This document shows, one piece after another, positions 24,542 through 34,803 of a stretch of 64,000 nt of DNA. The translations under genes and the position numbers were made by a program. Location: NCBI RefSeq assembly GCF_000472445.1, contig NZ_AXAJ01000005.1, forward strand, positions 62,626 through 126,625. The letters are read 5' to 3'. The number at the start of each line of letters is the position of its first letter. Within the stretch, counting starts at the first letter, position 1. A model generated the notes under the pieces. It was not told the DNA's origin, did not search any database, and was given only the letters and a program-made list of their open reading frames with translations. The DNA comes from Burkholderia sp. WSM2230 (GTDB lineage Bacteria; Pseudomonadota; Gammaproteobacteria; Burkholderiales; Burkholderiaceae).

Positions 24542-27500
24542 TCAATGCGCCGACTCTTCGTCCATGCCGTAGTGGTCGCACAAGGCGTCGTGCAGCGAAA
24601 TGGCGCGCTCGTCCATTTCGGTGGTCCAGTGTTCGCTGTCGTTGCATAGCCGCTGCAATTGCCTGCATTCTTCGACGAACCTCGGCTCCTGCACGATGAC
24701 AAACGCGCCGGTCGCGCTATGCGCCCAGCCGGCCAGCGCCTGCCGGTCTTCTTCGTCGACGATGGCCAGAAGCCGCGGCAGATCGTTTCGCAAATGCTCC
24801 TTGAGCATGGCTGTGTAGCGGGCTTTGTCGTCCGCGGGGAGCGGGGTGGGTTTTGCGGCGGCGGCGGTGGCGGGCGTGGCGGGCGTGGCGGCCAGAGCGC
24901 CTGTGGGCGTGGGCATCGGCTCGGGCGCAGCGGTGTGCATGGCTCCGGGCGCAGCGGCGTGCATGGCTCCAGCCGCTGCGGCGGTGGCCTGCGCCGCCCG
25001 ATCTTCCACCGCAGGCGCTACGGCAAGCATCGCAGCCTCCAGTTCGCTCAACGAAGCGGGCTTCGACACATGACCGCTAAAGCCACGCTCGAGCCAGCTC
25101 TGCGCCTCGTGATTTTCGGCGACCGCGCTGAACGCAAGCACCGGCACGTGCGCGTCGACCTTACGAAGCGCGGCGAACAGTGCGTGGCCGTCCATGGCGG
25201 GCATGTGGATATCGGTGAGCACGACATCAAACCGCGTCGTTCGAAAGAGGCCGAGCGCCTGCTCACCGTCCGCCGCGATGGTCGGCAGGCAACCCAGCGT
25301 GGCAAGCTGTTCGGCGATCAGGCTTTGTATCAGCGGATTGTCTTCAGCGACGAGAACCGCGAGCCCTTGCAACTCCGGATGCGCCGCTAGCGCAGGCATC
25401 GCGACGGGCGCGCCGTTCGGTGCCGCAGACGACGCGGCGGCAACGCCCACGCCCTGGGCGGCCAGCTCGATGGCCGTGTGAACGGCCGTCCCGCTGAATT
25501 CGGTCACCTCAAGCACACCGTCGCCGCGCGCTTGCGGCCGATGCGGCCCGTCCCGCGTGATCCACACGGCGCTCACCGGCTGCAACGCGCGCAAGCCAGC
25601 AATCGTATCCAGATCGTATGTGCCGGACACAATCAGCGCCTTTGGACGGTTGCTCCGCAACCACGCCTGTGCGTCCGCCAGCGTGGACACGACGTGTGCG
25701 GTCCAGCCGAAATGTTCGAGCCAGCGGGCGAGCAGATCGACGACCTGTCGATCGTGAAACAGCGCGAGGAGAGGTCCGCGTTCCGCACGCCGCGGCGGCG
25801 TCGGCTTGTCGTCGGGCGGCGCGGCGAGCGGAATGGATACATTGAACACGCTGCCCACGCCCACCACGCTGTCCGCCGAAATCGCGCCGCCCATCAAGTC
25901 GCACAGGCGCGCGCAGATCACGAGCCCGAGGCCGGTGCTTTCCGCGCCGCGCGACGCGCCCGCCTCGCCTTGCACGAACGGCTTGAACAATCGCGCGACC
26001 AGTTCGTCGCTCATGCCGGGCCCCGAATCGGAAACGCGGCAATGCAGAACCGGCTGACCCTGCGCATTGCCGGCGACTTCCGCCTGCAGCGTGATCTTGC
26101 CGCTCGACGTGAACTTGAACGCATTGCTCAACAGATTGTTGATCACCTGCGCGATGCGCATTCTGTCGCCGATGACGGTCCGGTCGAGCGTCGGCGAAAG
26201 CAGCGAATAGAAGCGCACCGGGCGCTCGCCCGCCATGGACGCATACGAAAGCGCGATGTTCTCGAACGCGTCGAGCAGAGCAAACGGCGCGCGCACGAGG
26301 AGCATTTCGCCCGCGTCGATTTTGGAGAAATCGAGAATGTCGTTGACGACGCGGCGCAACGCATCGCCGGCCACGTTCAGACTGGCGAGCCGCTGCGTAT
26401 GCGCTTCGAGCCCGGGCGTTCGCGCGAACAGTTCAAGATTGCCGAGCAGCGCATTCAAAGGCGTGCGGATTTCGTGGCTCATCGCCGCAAAGAAATTCGT
26501 GCGAGCGCGCATCATCGCTTCCGAGGTCTGCTGCGCTTGCCGCAACTGCTGTTCGAGCGTGTGCTGCGCGGTCACGTCGAGAATCGCACAGAACAGCACG
26601 TCCTCGCCGGCATAGCGAGCGGGCGCGTAGGTGAACTGCAGATATTGGGCAGGCGCAGCGCCTGCTTCAGCCGACGCGGAAGCGTCTTGTGGATGCCCCA
26701 ACGCGGCAGGCGTCGGCTCCACTGACTGCACTGGCTGCGGCGGCTGCATTGGCGCAGCCGGCGCGACAAAAGCGGCAACCCGCGCGAACGCCGCAGCCGA
26801 GGCCTGCTGCGGCGCTTCGGCGAGAAACTCGGCGGCAATATGCGGCGGCAGGCGGCTCGTGCCCGGCTCGACACGCAGCAGTTCGATGGCGAGCTCGTTC
26901 GCGGTCAATATGGAATAGTCGCTTCGCCGGACGATGCAAAGCCCGATCGGCGTGGCGCTCACAAGAATGTGATTGAGCGTCTCGCTTTCCAACGCGCGCG
27001 AAGTCTCGGCGAACGCATTGCGCAGAAGCCGCAGTCCGAAGAGGCGCGCGGTCAGCGCAATCGCCAGCAGCACGACCAGTGCGAGACCGCCGATCACGCC
27101 GAGTTGCCAGCCGAGCGCCACCGCCAGCGCGCCCCACGGCACATAGCCGACAAGCGAGCCGAAGCCGGGCATCAACGGCTCGTGGAAAATCACCCCTTCG
27201 GGGCCGAAGTGGAACACGCGCGGCGGGGTTGCGGCCACCGTTCGTTGCAGCATGGCGCTGGTTTGCGCGTCGAGCGCAGCCGAAGACACGAGGATGCGGC
27301 GGTCAGGCGCCATTAGCAGCGTAGTGCCCGCACCGCCCGGCGGCGCGATGCGCGCGGCGAGCACTTCGAGCGGAATGCTCGCGCTGATCAGCGCAATGGG
27401 CGTGTTTGCTTCGTAGTACACGCTCACCGCGGAGATCACCTGCGTGTTGTGCAGCGGCTCGCGATACGGCCCGACCCACACGCGCTCACCTTTGCCCGGC

Positions 27501-28180
27501 AGGCGCTTGCCCGTTTGCGCCTGCAGTTCGCGCTCGATCGCCTCGCGCAGCGTGGCGATGACGTCCACCTGCGGCGTGGAAGTCGAGGATGTCGCCTTGG
27601 CCGATGCATCGGTTGCGGAACCCGCGAGCGAAGGCAGAAGCACGGCGTAATCGTCATCGAGACCAATCAGCGTCGCGCGCTGCGCGAGTTCGAACGCCTG
27701 CTGCGTCACCAGCGTGGATTGCGCCGCTTCATAAAGCCGCCCGAGTTTGTCGCCGGATTGCGTACCCCATGCGGCGCGCGCGGCCGGTCCGACCAGCATG
27801 TCGAAGTCCGCGTCGATCCGGTCCACCTTGCCGCGCGCCACGCCGGTCTGCGTGATGGAGCGCTCGACCGCTTCGGGCGCGCGCCGCACTTCGGTCGCGC
27901 TGTAGTAATAGTCGAGGGTGAATTCCGCGCGCCGCAGGAACGACTCTTCGCGATGCAGGAGCAGCGCCAGGTCGGTGGCATTCTGCGCAGCGTACGTGCG
28001 GCGGTATTCGAGCTGCTTGAGCGCTGCGACCACCGCCAGCACCAGCGCAAAAACCACCACCATCAGCATCAGGAAGCCGATTGTCGCGAGATAAACCCGC
28101 TGCTGGCGCTTCGCATTTTTTGCGAGCGAGGCAAACGCTTGAGCGAGTGACTCTTGAGTGCGATCAAGGATTTTCTGCAT
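24542..28180 (-). CDS. Hybrid sensor histidine kinase (RcsC/EvgS-like architecture)
   Basis: A 1212-residue membrane kinase. A first membrane segment near residues 30-55, a periplasmic sensor to about residue 345 and a second segment near 355-380 precede a PAS-like part. The HisKA site is [15 protein letters not shown] with His near 568, then the ATPase with N box [16 protein letters not shown] and [15 protein letters not shown] G box. A degenerate receiver (800-900) lacks a clear phospho-Asp; the second (925-1045) has [13 protein letters not shown] with Asp near 989. The C-terminus has an Hpt-like helix, [15 protein letters not shown], His near 1153, in which the usual Lys is missing. The start ATG 28180 is chosen before the first membrane segment. 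No partner response regulator lies adjacent. Confidence 0.9.
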   Translation of the reverse strand: MQKILDRTQESLAQAFASLAKNAKRQQRVYLATIGFLMLMVVVFALVLAVVAALKQLEYRRTYAAQNATDLALLLHREESFLRRAEFTLDYYYSATEVRRAPEAVERSITQTGVARGKVDRIDADFDMLVGPAARAAWGTQSGDKLGRLYEAAQSTLVTQQAFELAQRATLIGLDDDYAVLLPSLAGSATDASAKATSSTSTPQVDVIATLREAIERELQAQTGKRLPGKGERVWVGPYREPLHNTQVISAVSVYYEANTPIALISASIPLEVLAARIAPPGGAGTTLLMAPDRRILVSSAALDAQTSAMLQRTVAATPPRVFHFGPEGVIFHEPLMPGFGSLVGYVPWGALAVALGWQLGVIGGLALVVLLAIALTARLFGLRLLRNAFAETSRALESETLNHILVSATPIGLCIVRRSDYSILTANELAIELLRVEPGTSRLPPHIAAEFLAEAPQQASAAAFARVAAFVAPAAPMQPPQPVQSVEPTPAALGHPQDASASAEAGAAPAQYLQFTYAPARYAGEDVLFCAILDVTAQHTLEQQLRQAQQTSEAMMRARTNFFAAMSHEIRTPLNALLGNLELFARTPGLEAHTQRLASLNVAGDALRRVVNDILDFSKIDAGEMLLVRAPFALLDAFENIALSYASMAGERPVRFYSLLSPTLDRTVIGDRMRIAQVINNLLSNAFKFTSSGKITLQAEVAGNAQGQPVLHCRVSDSGPGMSDELVARLFKPFVQGEAGASRGAESTGLGLVICARLCDLMGGAISADSVVGVGSVFNVSIPLAAPPDDKPTPPRRAERGPLLALFHDRQVVDLLARWLEHFGWTAHVVSTLADAQAWLRSNRPKALIVSGTYDLDTIAGLRALQPVSAVWITRDGPHRPQARGDGVLEVTEFSGTAVHTAIELAAQGVGVAAASSAAPNGAPVAMPALAAHPELQGLAVLVAEDNPLIQSLIAEQLATLGCLPTIAADGEQALGLFRTTRFDVVLTDIHMPAMDGHALFAALRKVDAHVPVLAFSAVAENHEAQSWLERGFSGHVSKPASLSELEAAMLAVAPAVEDRAAQATAAAAGAMHAAAPGAMHTAAPEPMPTPTGALAATPATPATAAAAKPTPLPADDKARYTAMLKEHLRNDLPRLLAIVDEEDRQALAGWAHSATGAFVIVQEPRFVEECRQLQRLCNDSEHWTTEMDERAISLHDALCDHYGMDEESAH

Positions 28181-28472
28181 CGGCTCAAGTATGTTGCGGT
28201 TCCCGCAGGCAGACCGCTGCGATTTCCGGCGAACCACGTCTGCTGGCCTATATCGGCGCAGTGTAGTCGTTTTGAAGGTATCGCGCGACGCATCCGGCAC
28301 TTTTAAAGCGGCCACTCACCCAACTCACCCGAACCCTGTATTAACGGCGCAAAGCCGCATAAACCTGAGTGGATTAGTGGGAAACCCTCAAGATCTTAGG
28401 GCTATTGCCGTTATTCCTTGCAACGATGTAAGACCGCGCGCATTGCGCGGCGAGAGCACAGCAAGGAAAGCC

Positions 28473-30182
28473 ATGCGCAATAACCAGCCTGTCACCGGGC
28501 ACGAGTACGAATTCCCCTCGTCACAAATGCTTGTTTCGGCGACCGACCTGACCGGCCGCATCGAGTACTGCAACCCGGCCTTTGTCGCCGTGTCGGGCTA
28601 TGCCCACGACGAGCTCATCGGCCAGCCGCACAATCTGATCCGCCATCCGGACATGCCGCGCGAAGCCTTCGCGGATATGTGGGCGACGATTCGCGATGGG
28701 CGTCCATGGACTGCACTCGTCAAGAATCGCCGCAAGAACGGCGACTATTACTGGGTTCATGCGAACGTCACGCCGGTGGTCAAGCAAGGCGTCGTGGTCG
28801 GCTATCTGAGCGTACGCGTGAAGCCCGCGCGCGAAGCGGTGCGCGCCGCCGAAGCCTTGTACGCACGCATGCGCGCGGGCGAAGCGCGCGGCGTCGAACT
28901 CCTGCGCGGGGTCGTCGTGCGCACGGGGTTGCGTGGGCGTCTGCAGGCGCTGACGCGTCTGCCCGTCGCGACGCGCGCCGCCACCGGCTATGCGCTCACC
29001 CCGCTCGCGCTCGCCGCAGCCGGCCTCGCCGCATGGCAAGGCGCGCCGCCCGCGCCGTTCTGGATTGCATTCGCCGCGGCGAGCGCCGTCAGTTTCATCT
29101 CATGGCGCTTGCTGACAAAGCACATCGCCGCGCCGGTGCGCGACATGCGCGGCTTCGCCACGCGCCTCGCCGCCGGCGATCTCACCGTCGATCTGGAAGT
29201 CGCGCGTCACGACGATCTGGGCGACGTACTGCAAGCACTCAATCAGTTGAAGGCCAACCTCGCTGCGATCGTCTACGACGTGCGTGAGCAGATCAACGGC
29301 ATGCTCGACAACGCGCGGGAAATTTCGAGCGGCAACGCAGATCTGGCGCGTCGCACGGAATTGCAGGCGGCTTCGCTCGAGGAGACCGCCGCGACGATGG
29401 AGGAGTTGACCACCACCGTGCAGGCGAACGCAGACGCCAGCGTGCGGGCGCTGGACCTCGCGAAAGACGCACAGGCCGCCGCTGCCGAGGGCGGCAGGAT
29501 CGCCGGCCACGTCGAGCAGACCATGGCCGGCATCACGGCGGCCTCGCGGCGCATCGCTGACATTACCGGCGTGATCGACGGCATCGCTTTTCAGACCAAC
29601 ATTCTTGCGCTGAACGCCGCCGTCGAAGCGGCGCGCGCCGGCGAAGCAGGCCGCTCGTTCGCGGTGGTCGCGGGCGAAGTGCGGATGCTCGCGCAACGTT
29701 GCGCGGCGTCGTCGAAGGAGATCAAGTCGGTGGTCGAGGCAAGCGCCGCCGAAGTCGCGGCGGGCACCGAACTGGTCACGCGCACCACGTCGCAAATGCG
29801 TGCCATCGACGAAGCGGTCGAACGCGTGTCGTCGATCATCGTCGAAGTGGCGAACGCGAGCAGCGAACAGGCCGAGGGGATTCGCCAGGTGAACCAGGCG
29901 GTTTCGCATCTGGATGGCGCGACCCAGCAGAATGCCGCGCTCGTAGAGCAGGCGGCGGCCACGGCGCAGCGTCTTGCCGCGCAAGCCGATGTGCTGAGCG
30001 AGGCCGTGCGTCTGTTCACCGTGGCGGACGCGGCGTCGGCCTCGCGCGCCGTGGCGCCGGCGCGTCGCCGCGCTTCCGCCGATGCCGGACATGAGGCGAA
30101 GTCGGCAATCGCAGTCCGGCAGCCTGCGCGTGACGCTCACGATGCTCCGGTTGCCCGGCAAGACGAGGACGCATTGGTCTGA
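28473..30182 (+). CDS. Methyl-accepting chemotaxis protein with PAS domain (Aer-like)
   Basis: A 569-residue chemoreceptor. The N-terminal PAS domain (residues 20-125; [40 protein letters not shown]) resembles the FAD-binding PAS of aerotaxis receptor Aer. Two hydrophobic segments near residues 170-215 anchor it without a periplasmic loop, followed by HAMP and the signalling domain with the canonical tip [28 protein letters not shown] precedes the ATG. It likely senses redox state or oxygen and feeds the flagellar CheA/CheW. It is divergent from the hybrid kinase gene, with 292 bp between starts and no clear operator. Confidence 0.95.
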   Translation: MRNNQPVTGHEYEFPSSQMLVSATDLTGRIEYCNPAFVAVSGYAHDELIGQPHNLIRHPDMPREAFADMWATIRDGRPWTALVKNRRKNGDYYWVHANVTPVVKQGVVVGYLSVRVKPAREAVRAAEALYARMRAGEARGVELLRGVVVRTGLRGRLQALTRLPVATRAATGYALTPLALAAAGLAAWQGAPPAPFWIAFAAASAVSFISWRLLTKHIAAPVRDMRGFATRLAAGDLTVDLEVARHDDLGDVLQALNQLKANLAAIVYDVREQINGMLDNAREISSGNADLARRTELQAASLEETAATMEELTTTVQANADASVRALDLAKDAQAAAAEGGRIAGHVEQTMAGITAASRRIADITGVIDGIAFQTNILALNAAVEAARAGEAGRSFAVVAGEVRMLAQRCAASSKEIKSVVEASAAEVAAGTELVTRTTSQMRAIDEAVERVSSIIVEVANASSEQAEGIRQVNQAVSHLDGATQQNAALVEQAAATAQRLAAQADVLSEAVRLFTVADAASASRAVAPARRRASADAGHEAKSAIAVRQPARDAHDAPVARQDEDALV

Positions 30183-30291
30183 TAGATCGGCATTACTCCC
30201 ACCTCGACAGCAATGTATTGACGCCTCAGGATGCAAGCGTCAGTGCCTAATGATGCAAGGGCAGACTGACCCGAGTAACAACGGCGTTTAG

Positions 30292-30323
30292 CGGCCCGTC
30301 CAGGCAGACGGGCCGTTTTTTTT
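30292..30323 (+). terminator. Rho-independent terminator of the chemoreceptor gene
   Basis: CGGCCCGTC-CAGGCA-GACGGGCCG forms a nine-base-pair GC stem followed by eight Ts. It lies 110 bp after the chemoreceptor stop. Confidence 0.93.
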
Positions 30324-30413
30324 CGCGGGCACTATGCTGTCCCGAGTGCGTCGGTTTATGCGCGCAAACTCGTGCTCGCCGATTCATACGCCGCAGCATC
30401 CACGGAGGCCGAC

Positions 30414-31016
30414 ATGATTTCTTTCGACTCGCGAGGCGCCGCGCCGCGCGATGCCTTGTGTGCGCATTTCACCGCGATGGCGCGCAACAATGCGTGGTCG
30501 AACCTGCGCCTTTATCGCGCTTGTCTGGGTCTGACCGACGAAGGGTTCGCCGCGCGCAGGGTGAGCTTCTTTCCATCGTTGCAACTCACGTTGAATCACA
30601 TCTTGCTGGTGGATCGCTACTACTTCGACGCACTCGTCGGCGGCGGCCAGGGCCTTGCGATTTTCGACGACGAAGTGCCGTATCCGCGTGCGGCGCAACT
30701 GTGGGAAGCTCAGGCGCACAGCGATCACGAGCTGCTCACCTTCTGCGAGTCCCTCACATGCAACGACCTGCAGCGCGAAGTGCGGATCGACCGAGGTCCT
30801 GCGGTCGGCGTGCAACACGAGAGCGTCGGCAAGGTGCTGCCGCATCTGTTCGTACATCAGATTCACCATCGCGGGCAAGCGCATGCGATGTTGAGCGGCA
30901 CAGCAATCGCGCCGCCGCAACTGGACGAATTTTTCCTCGACGGCGACGCGCCCTTGCGCGCCCCGGAGATGCGGGAACTGGAACGCATGCGCGAAGCGCG
31001 CAACAGCCCGCAATAG
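30414..31016 (+). CDS. DinB-family protein
   Basis: A 200-residue four-helix-bundle protein of the DinB/YfiT group. The putative metal ligands fit the family: His in TLNHILLVDRYYF near residue 62 and the pair in LFVHQIHHRGQAHAML near residue 150, with NNAWSNLRLY at the N-terminus. Members are metal-binding thiol-dependent transferases or stress proteins of unknown substrate. CGGAGG precedes ATG 30414; 14 more codons are open upstream. It stands alone, between the chemoreceptor terminator and a small unknown gene. Confidence 0.88.
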   Translation: MISFDSRGAAPRDALCAHFTAMARNNAWSNLRLYRACLGLTDEGFAARRVSFFPSLQLTLNHILLVDRYYFDALVGGGQGLAIFDDEVPYPRAAQLWEAQAHSDHELLTFCESLTCNDLQREVRIDRGPAVGVQHESVGKVLPHLFVHQIHHRGQAHAMLSGTAIAPPQLDEFFLDGDAPLRAPEMRELERMREARNSPQ

Positions 31017-31358
31017 CAGGGCGCCGCGAGAAACACCATGCAGGGCGCCGCGATGCGCGCCGCATGTTCTGTGCGTGTGCTCGATGCATCCGGGCGCATT
31101 TGCCGATCACGTACGCACGCTTGCCCACTGCGCCTAACCCGACCGCGCGTCACGCGCGTGACAGTTCCCGATAACGGCTGCACCGCGACGGGGCAGGAAA
31201 AATGCAGCCGTCGTCGCGAGGAGTCGCGTTAAACTCATTGCGGTGACGGACCTCGTCGCGGCGTCGGACAATCGCTCAAGCGTCAGCATTGCGCGACAGA
31301 CGGCGCGGCATGCTGCCCGTACAATGATTCGATCAACAACGGAACAAGGACAACTTCG
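31017..31358. other. Intergenic region with short repeats
   Basis: No gene is supported. A 14-bp direct repeat GCAGGGCGCCGCGA occurs at 31016-31029 and 31040-31053. A perfect 14-bp palindrome GTCACGCGCGTGAC lies at 31149-31162, and CGGCTGCA/TGCAGCCG (31175-31210) can form an eight-base-pair stem with a 20-base loop. Confidence 0.5.
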
Positions 31359-31610
31359 ATGCGCACTACCGGGTCCTCCGGGTCAATGGCCCTGCTCACC
31401 GAATACGACGACGCAACCGGGCGCGAACTGCGCACGCTGCGCCTCGAGTCGACAGACGACGGCAAAGGCATCCTGCTGATCGAAGTCGATGAGCGCAAGC
31501 CAGGCATACATCGGGAAGTGCGCTACGAGATCACGCCGGCCGAGCTGATTGCGGCGATTCGCGCGCACGGCGCGGAGTTGCCGGGCGAGCAGCACAATCA
31601 TCGTCAGTAA
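31359..31610 (+). CDS. Small conserved-looking hypothetical protein
   Basis: An 83-residue acidic protein (LLTEYDDATGRELRTLRLES, ILLIEVDERKPGIHREVRYE). The pattern suggests a small beta-strand domain with alternating polar and hydrophobic residues, ending in an amphipathic helix (TPAELIAAIRAHG). AAGGA stands eight bases before the ATG, and codon usage is coding-like. It has no signal or membrane segment. I do not recognise the family and its neighbours give no hint. Confidence 0.7.
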   Translation: MRTTGSSGSMALLTEYDDATGRELRTLRLESTDDGKGILLIEVDERKPGIHREVRYEITPAELIAAIRAHGAELPGEQHNHRQ

Positions 31611-31954
31611 GGGCAACAGGCGTAGGCTGCGCCGTGCCGCGAGCGCGGCCGGTGCGGCGAGCGGGGCGCGGCGTGAACCGCTCACTCCCATGTGCGCCGC
31701 TTCCGTTGTCTTCACTCGCCGCCTCTATTGCGGGTTCGTGAGCCTCAATCGTTTTTCATTCAGTTCGGGCCGCGCTGCATAGCTGTTCGCGACCAGCGGG
31801 CTTCAGCCGTCGAACGTCCGGCGCTCGCCTCGCGACCCCGAATAACCGCTGTGTTTCAAGGGCTTTGCATGCCTTGAAAATGGTCCATAATCGCTCCATT
31901 CTCCTTTGCTTTCCTACTGCGCGCCGTGCCTGAAAAGGCCGCGGATGTAAGTCG
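31611..31954. other. Intergenic region upstream of the DedA-rhodanese gene
   Basis: No gene is supported. The visible structure is an inverted repeat, TTTCAAGG-N10-CCTTGAAA at 31854-31879, which lies 75 bp before the downstream start codon and could be an operator. Confidence 0.5.
31854..31879. promoter_or_regulatory. Inverted repeat TTTCAAGG-N10-CCTTGAAA
   Basis: A perfect eight-base inverted repeat with a ten-base spacer containing GCATGC, upstream of the DedA-rhodanese gene. Arm length and spacing are those of a dimeric regulator site; a hairpin in the leader is the alternative. Confidence 0.45.
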
Positions 31955-32947
31955 ATGCTACATGATCTCGTCGAGCAATACGGCCCGGCGCTCATTTTTG
32001 CCAACGTGCTCGCCGCCTCCATCGGCCTGCCCGTGCCGGCCATGCCGTCGCTTGTGTTGTTCGGCGCGATGGCTGCGATGCATCCGGGCTCCGTCGGCAC
32101 GCAATTGCTGCCGGTGCTGGTGCTCTCCATATTCGCCACGCTGATCGGCGACAGCGCGTGGTATCTGGCCGGCCGCGTGTACGGCGGCAATACACTGAAA
32201 ACGATCTGCCGGCTGTCGCTGTCGCGTGACACGTGCGTCAAGAAAACCGAGCGTTTCTTCGGGCGTTGGGGCGTGCGCGTGCTGGCCGTCGCCAAGTTCG
32301 TCCCCGGCTTGTCGATCGTGTCGATTCCGATGGCGGGCGCCATGGGCACGCGCTATCGCACGTTTCTCACTTACGACGGCATTGGCGCCGCGTTGTGGTC
32401 GGGCACCGGGCTCATCGTCGGCGCGTTGTTCGCGCACCAGATCGACATGGTGTTCGCAGCCGCCGGGCGGCTGGGGCGCACGGCCGGCGCTGTCGCGGTC
32501 GCACTGTTGCTGTTGTATGCGGCGTACCGCTGGATTCGCCGTCGTCAGTTGATCAACAAGCTCGCGTCCGCGCGCATGGAAGTGGACGAACTCGCCGCGC
32601 TGGTCTCGGCGGGCAAGACGCCGGTGCTGTTCGACATTCGCTCGAACGAGAAACGCAAGCTCGATCCGTTCGTGATTCCGGGCTCGCAATTCGCCGACGA
32701 GCGGCAACTGGAGCAGATCGTCGCCACTTATCCGCGCAATCAGAAAATGGTGATCTACTGTTCGTGTCCCAACGAAATCTCGGCCGCATGGATGGCCAAG
32801 CAGTTGAACGAAGCAGGCTTTGACGACGTGCTGCCCTTGCGCGGCGGCATGGAAGCCTGGCGCGACTCCGGCTGGCCCGTCGAGGCCCTGCCCGGCATGC
32901 CGCCGCCCGAGGCCGCCGTCGAGCATATCGCGCCCAAAGCGGTTTGA
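31955..32947 (+). CDS. DedA membrane protein fused to a C-terminal rhodanese domain
   Basis: A 330-residue fusion. Residues 1-200 form a DedA/SNARE-associated-type membrane domain with about five hydrophobic segments; the family stretch is FFGRWGVRVLAVAKFVPGLS followed by PMAGAMGTRYRTFL. Residues 215-310 form a rhodanese domain: VLFDIRSNEKRKLDPFVIPG, then the active-site loop YCSCPNEISAAWMAKQL with Cys, and LRGGMEAWRDSGWPVE at the end. DedA proteins take part in membrane lipid flipping and homeostasis; the rhodanese part could move sulfur or sense thiols at the inner face. The start is ATG 31955, with a weak ribosome site. The FAD protein downstream begins 85 bp later. Confidence 0.92.
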   Translation: MLHDLVEQYGPALIFANVLAASIGLPVPAMPSLVLFGAMAAMHPGSVGTQLLPVLVLSIFATLIGDSAWYLAGRVYGGNTLKTICRLSLSRDTCVKKTERFFGRWGVRVLAVAKFVPGLSIVSIPMAGAMGTRYRTFLTYDGIGAALWSGTGLIVGALFAHQIDMVFAAAGRLGRTAGAVAVALLLLYAAYRWIRRRQLINKLASARMEVDELAALVSAGKTPVLFDIRSNEKRKLDPFVIPGSQFADERQLEQIVATYPRNQKMVIYCSCPNEISAAWMAKQLNEAGFDDVLPLRGGMEAWRDSGWPVEALPGMPPPEAAVEHIAPKAV

Positions 32948-33032
32948 CGCCGCGGCGCCTCTGTTCGCGCTGCCGGACGTGCGCGGTCGCGCCTTCGTTC
33001 AGTCAATCAATGAACACCGAAGGAGCGGTTCG

Positions 33033-34748
33033 ATGCTTTCCACTGCAGAACCCGAAGTACAGCCTGAGGCCGTAGTCGCCGACGCGCCTTTTTCCAATCT
33101 GTCCACTCGCATGCACCAGATGTTCCCCGCGCTCACCGCGGCGGAAATCGAGCGCGTGCGCAGATTCGGCGAAGTGGGCAAATGGCAGTCCGGCGAGTTG
33201 CTGTTCGAGACGGGCCACACCGGTCCCGGCATGTTCGTGCTGCTCGAAGGGCGTGTGAAAATCTATCAGCGCGACGGTATCGGCCGCGAAGTCGTGATCG
33301 GCGAACACGGACCGGGGCATTTCCTTGCCGAGGTCGGTCAACTGTCGGGGCGCCATGCGCTCGTCAGCGGCATGGCGCTCAGCCATGTCGAAGCGCTTCT
33401 GATTCCCCCTGAAAAGCTGCGCGCGCTGCTTGTAGCAGAAGCCGAACTCGGCGAGCGCATCATGCGCGCGCTGATTCTGCGGCGCGTCTCGCTGATTGAA
33501 AAGGGCGCGGGCGGGCCGATCCTGATCGGCAGCAGTACCGACGCGCGGCTCGTCATGCTGCAAGGCTTTCTGTCGCGCAACGGCCATCCGCACTCCACCA
33601 TCGACGAATGCGACGAGGACGCGCTGCGTCTCGTCGAGCAATTCGGCGCGCAGGACGGAGACATGCCGCTCGTAATCTGCCCGGACGGCTCGGTGCTGCG
33701 TCATCCGAGCATCCCGGAACTGGCCACCGCGCTGGGTCTGCTGCCGGATCTCAACGACTCGATTGTGTACGACGTCGCGATAGTCGGCGCGGGACCGGCC
33801 GGGCTTGCCACTGCCGTGTACGCGGCGTCGGAAGGCCTTTCGGTGATCGTGCTGGACAGCCGCGCGCCCGGCGGCCAGGCAGGCGCGAGCTCGCGAATCG
33901 AAAACTATCTCGGCTTTCCGACCGGCATCTCCGGTCAGGCACTGGCGGGGCGCGCGTTCGTGCAGGCGCAGAAGTTCGGCGCGCATGTCGCGATTCCGGT
34001 TAACGTGAAGGCGCTGCATTGCGGCGATGCGCCCTACCGCCTCGAACTGAAATGCGGCGGCCATGTCAGCGCTCGCACCATCGTGATCGCGAGCGGCGCG
34101 GTGTACCGGCGCCCCGCGCTCGAAGGGCTCGATCGTTTCGACGGACGCGGCGTGTACTACTGGGCGTCGCCTGTCGAGGCAAAGCTGTGCAAGCGACAGG
34201 AAGTCGTGCTGGTGGGCGGCGGCAATTCGGCCGGCCAGGCCATCGTCTATCTGGCGACGCACGCGGCGAAGGTCCACGTGCTGATCCGGCGCAGCGGCTT
34301 CGAGGCCACCATGTCGCGCTATCTGATCGACCGCATCCGCTCGCTGCCGAATGTCGTCGTGCATCCGAATTCGGAAGTCGGCCAGCTTGTCGCGGACGAA
34401 AGCGGGCTCGCGGCGGTCGCTCTGAAAAAGCCGTTACCCGACGGCACCGACCATATCGACACGCGGCACCTGTTCCTTTTCACCGGCGCGGACCCGAACA
34501 CCGACTGGCTGCGCACCTGCGGCGTCGAGCTCGACGAAAAGGGCTTCGTGCTGACTGGCAGCCGGGCGGAGGGCGCTTCGGCTTGCGATCTCGCGACCAC
34601 GGTGAAAGGCGTGTACGCGATCGGCGACGCGCGCGCGGGCTCGACCAAACGCGTGGCGGCGGCGGTCGGCGAAGGCGCGGCCGTGGTTGCGCAGATCCAT
34701 CAGTTGCTGGCACTTTCCGCCGAAGAAGCGGTCGCCTCCGTGGCTTGA
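33033..34748 (+). CDS. Cyclic-nucleotide-binding domain fused to thioredoxin-reductase-like FAD oxidoreductase
   Basis: A 571-residue fusion. Residues 25-150 match the CRP-type cyclic nucleotide-binding domain (GMFVLLEGRVKIYQRDGIGR, HFLAEVGQLSGRHALVSGMA). A linker with a thioredoxin-like pattern (residues 165-230) precedes the oxidoreductase: FAD motif VAIVGAGPAGLATAVYAASE near residue 250, GGQAGASSRIENYLGFPTGI and NADPH motif VLVGGGNSAGQAIVYLA near residue 395. Where thioredoxin reductase has C-A-T-C, this protein has WASPVEAKLCK, so the redox disulfide is missing. AGGAG precedes ATG 33033. The protein may be a nucleotide-gated FAD reductase; its electron acceptor is unknown. Confidence 0.9.
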   Translation: MLSTAEPEVQPEAVVADAPFSNLSTRMHQMFPALTAAEIERVRRFGEVGKWQSGELLFETGHTGPGMFVLLEGRVKIYQRDGIGREVVIGEHGPGHFLAEVGQLSGRHALVSGMALSHVEALLIPPEKLRALLVAEAELGERIMRALILRRVSLIEKGAGGPILIGSSTDARLVMLQGFLSRNGHPHSTIDECDEDALRLVEQFGAQDGDMPLVICPDGSVLRHPSIPELATALGLLPDLNDSIVYDVAIVGAGPAGLATAVYAASEGLSVIVLDSRAPGGQAGASSRIENYLGFPTGISGQALAGRAFVQAQKFGAHVAIPVNVKALHCGDAPYRLELKCGGHVSARTIVIASGAVYRRPALEGLDRFDGRGVYYWASPVEAKLCKRQEVVLVGGGNSAGQAIVYLATHAAKVHVLIRRSGFEATMSRYLIDRIRSLPNVVVHPNSEVGQLVADESGLAAVALKKPLPDGTDHIDTRHLFLFTGADPNTDWLRTCGVELDEKGFVLTGSRAEGASACDLATTVKGVYAIGDARAGSTKRVAAAVGEGAAVVAQIHQLLALSAEEAVASVA

Positions 34749-34756
34749 GTTTGCGT

Positions 34757-34803
34757 GGGCTTGGGCTTGGGCTTGGGCTTGGGTCTGAGCTTGGGCTTGG
34801 GCC
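34757..34803 (+). repeat. Hexanucleotide tandem repeat (GGGCTT)n
   Basis: About seven to eight units of GGGCTT, one of them altered to GTCTGA, begin eight bases after the stop of the FAD oxidoreductase gene. The repeat is non-coding. Confidence 0.85.
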
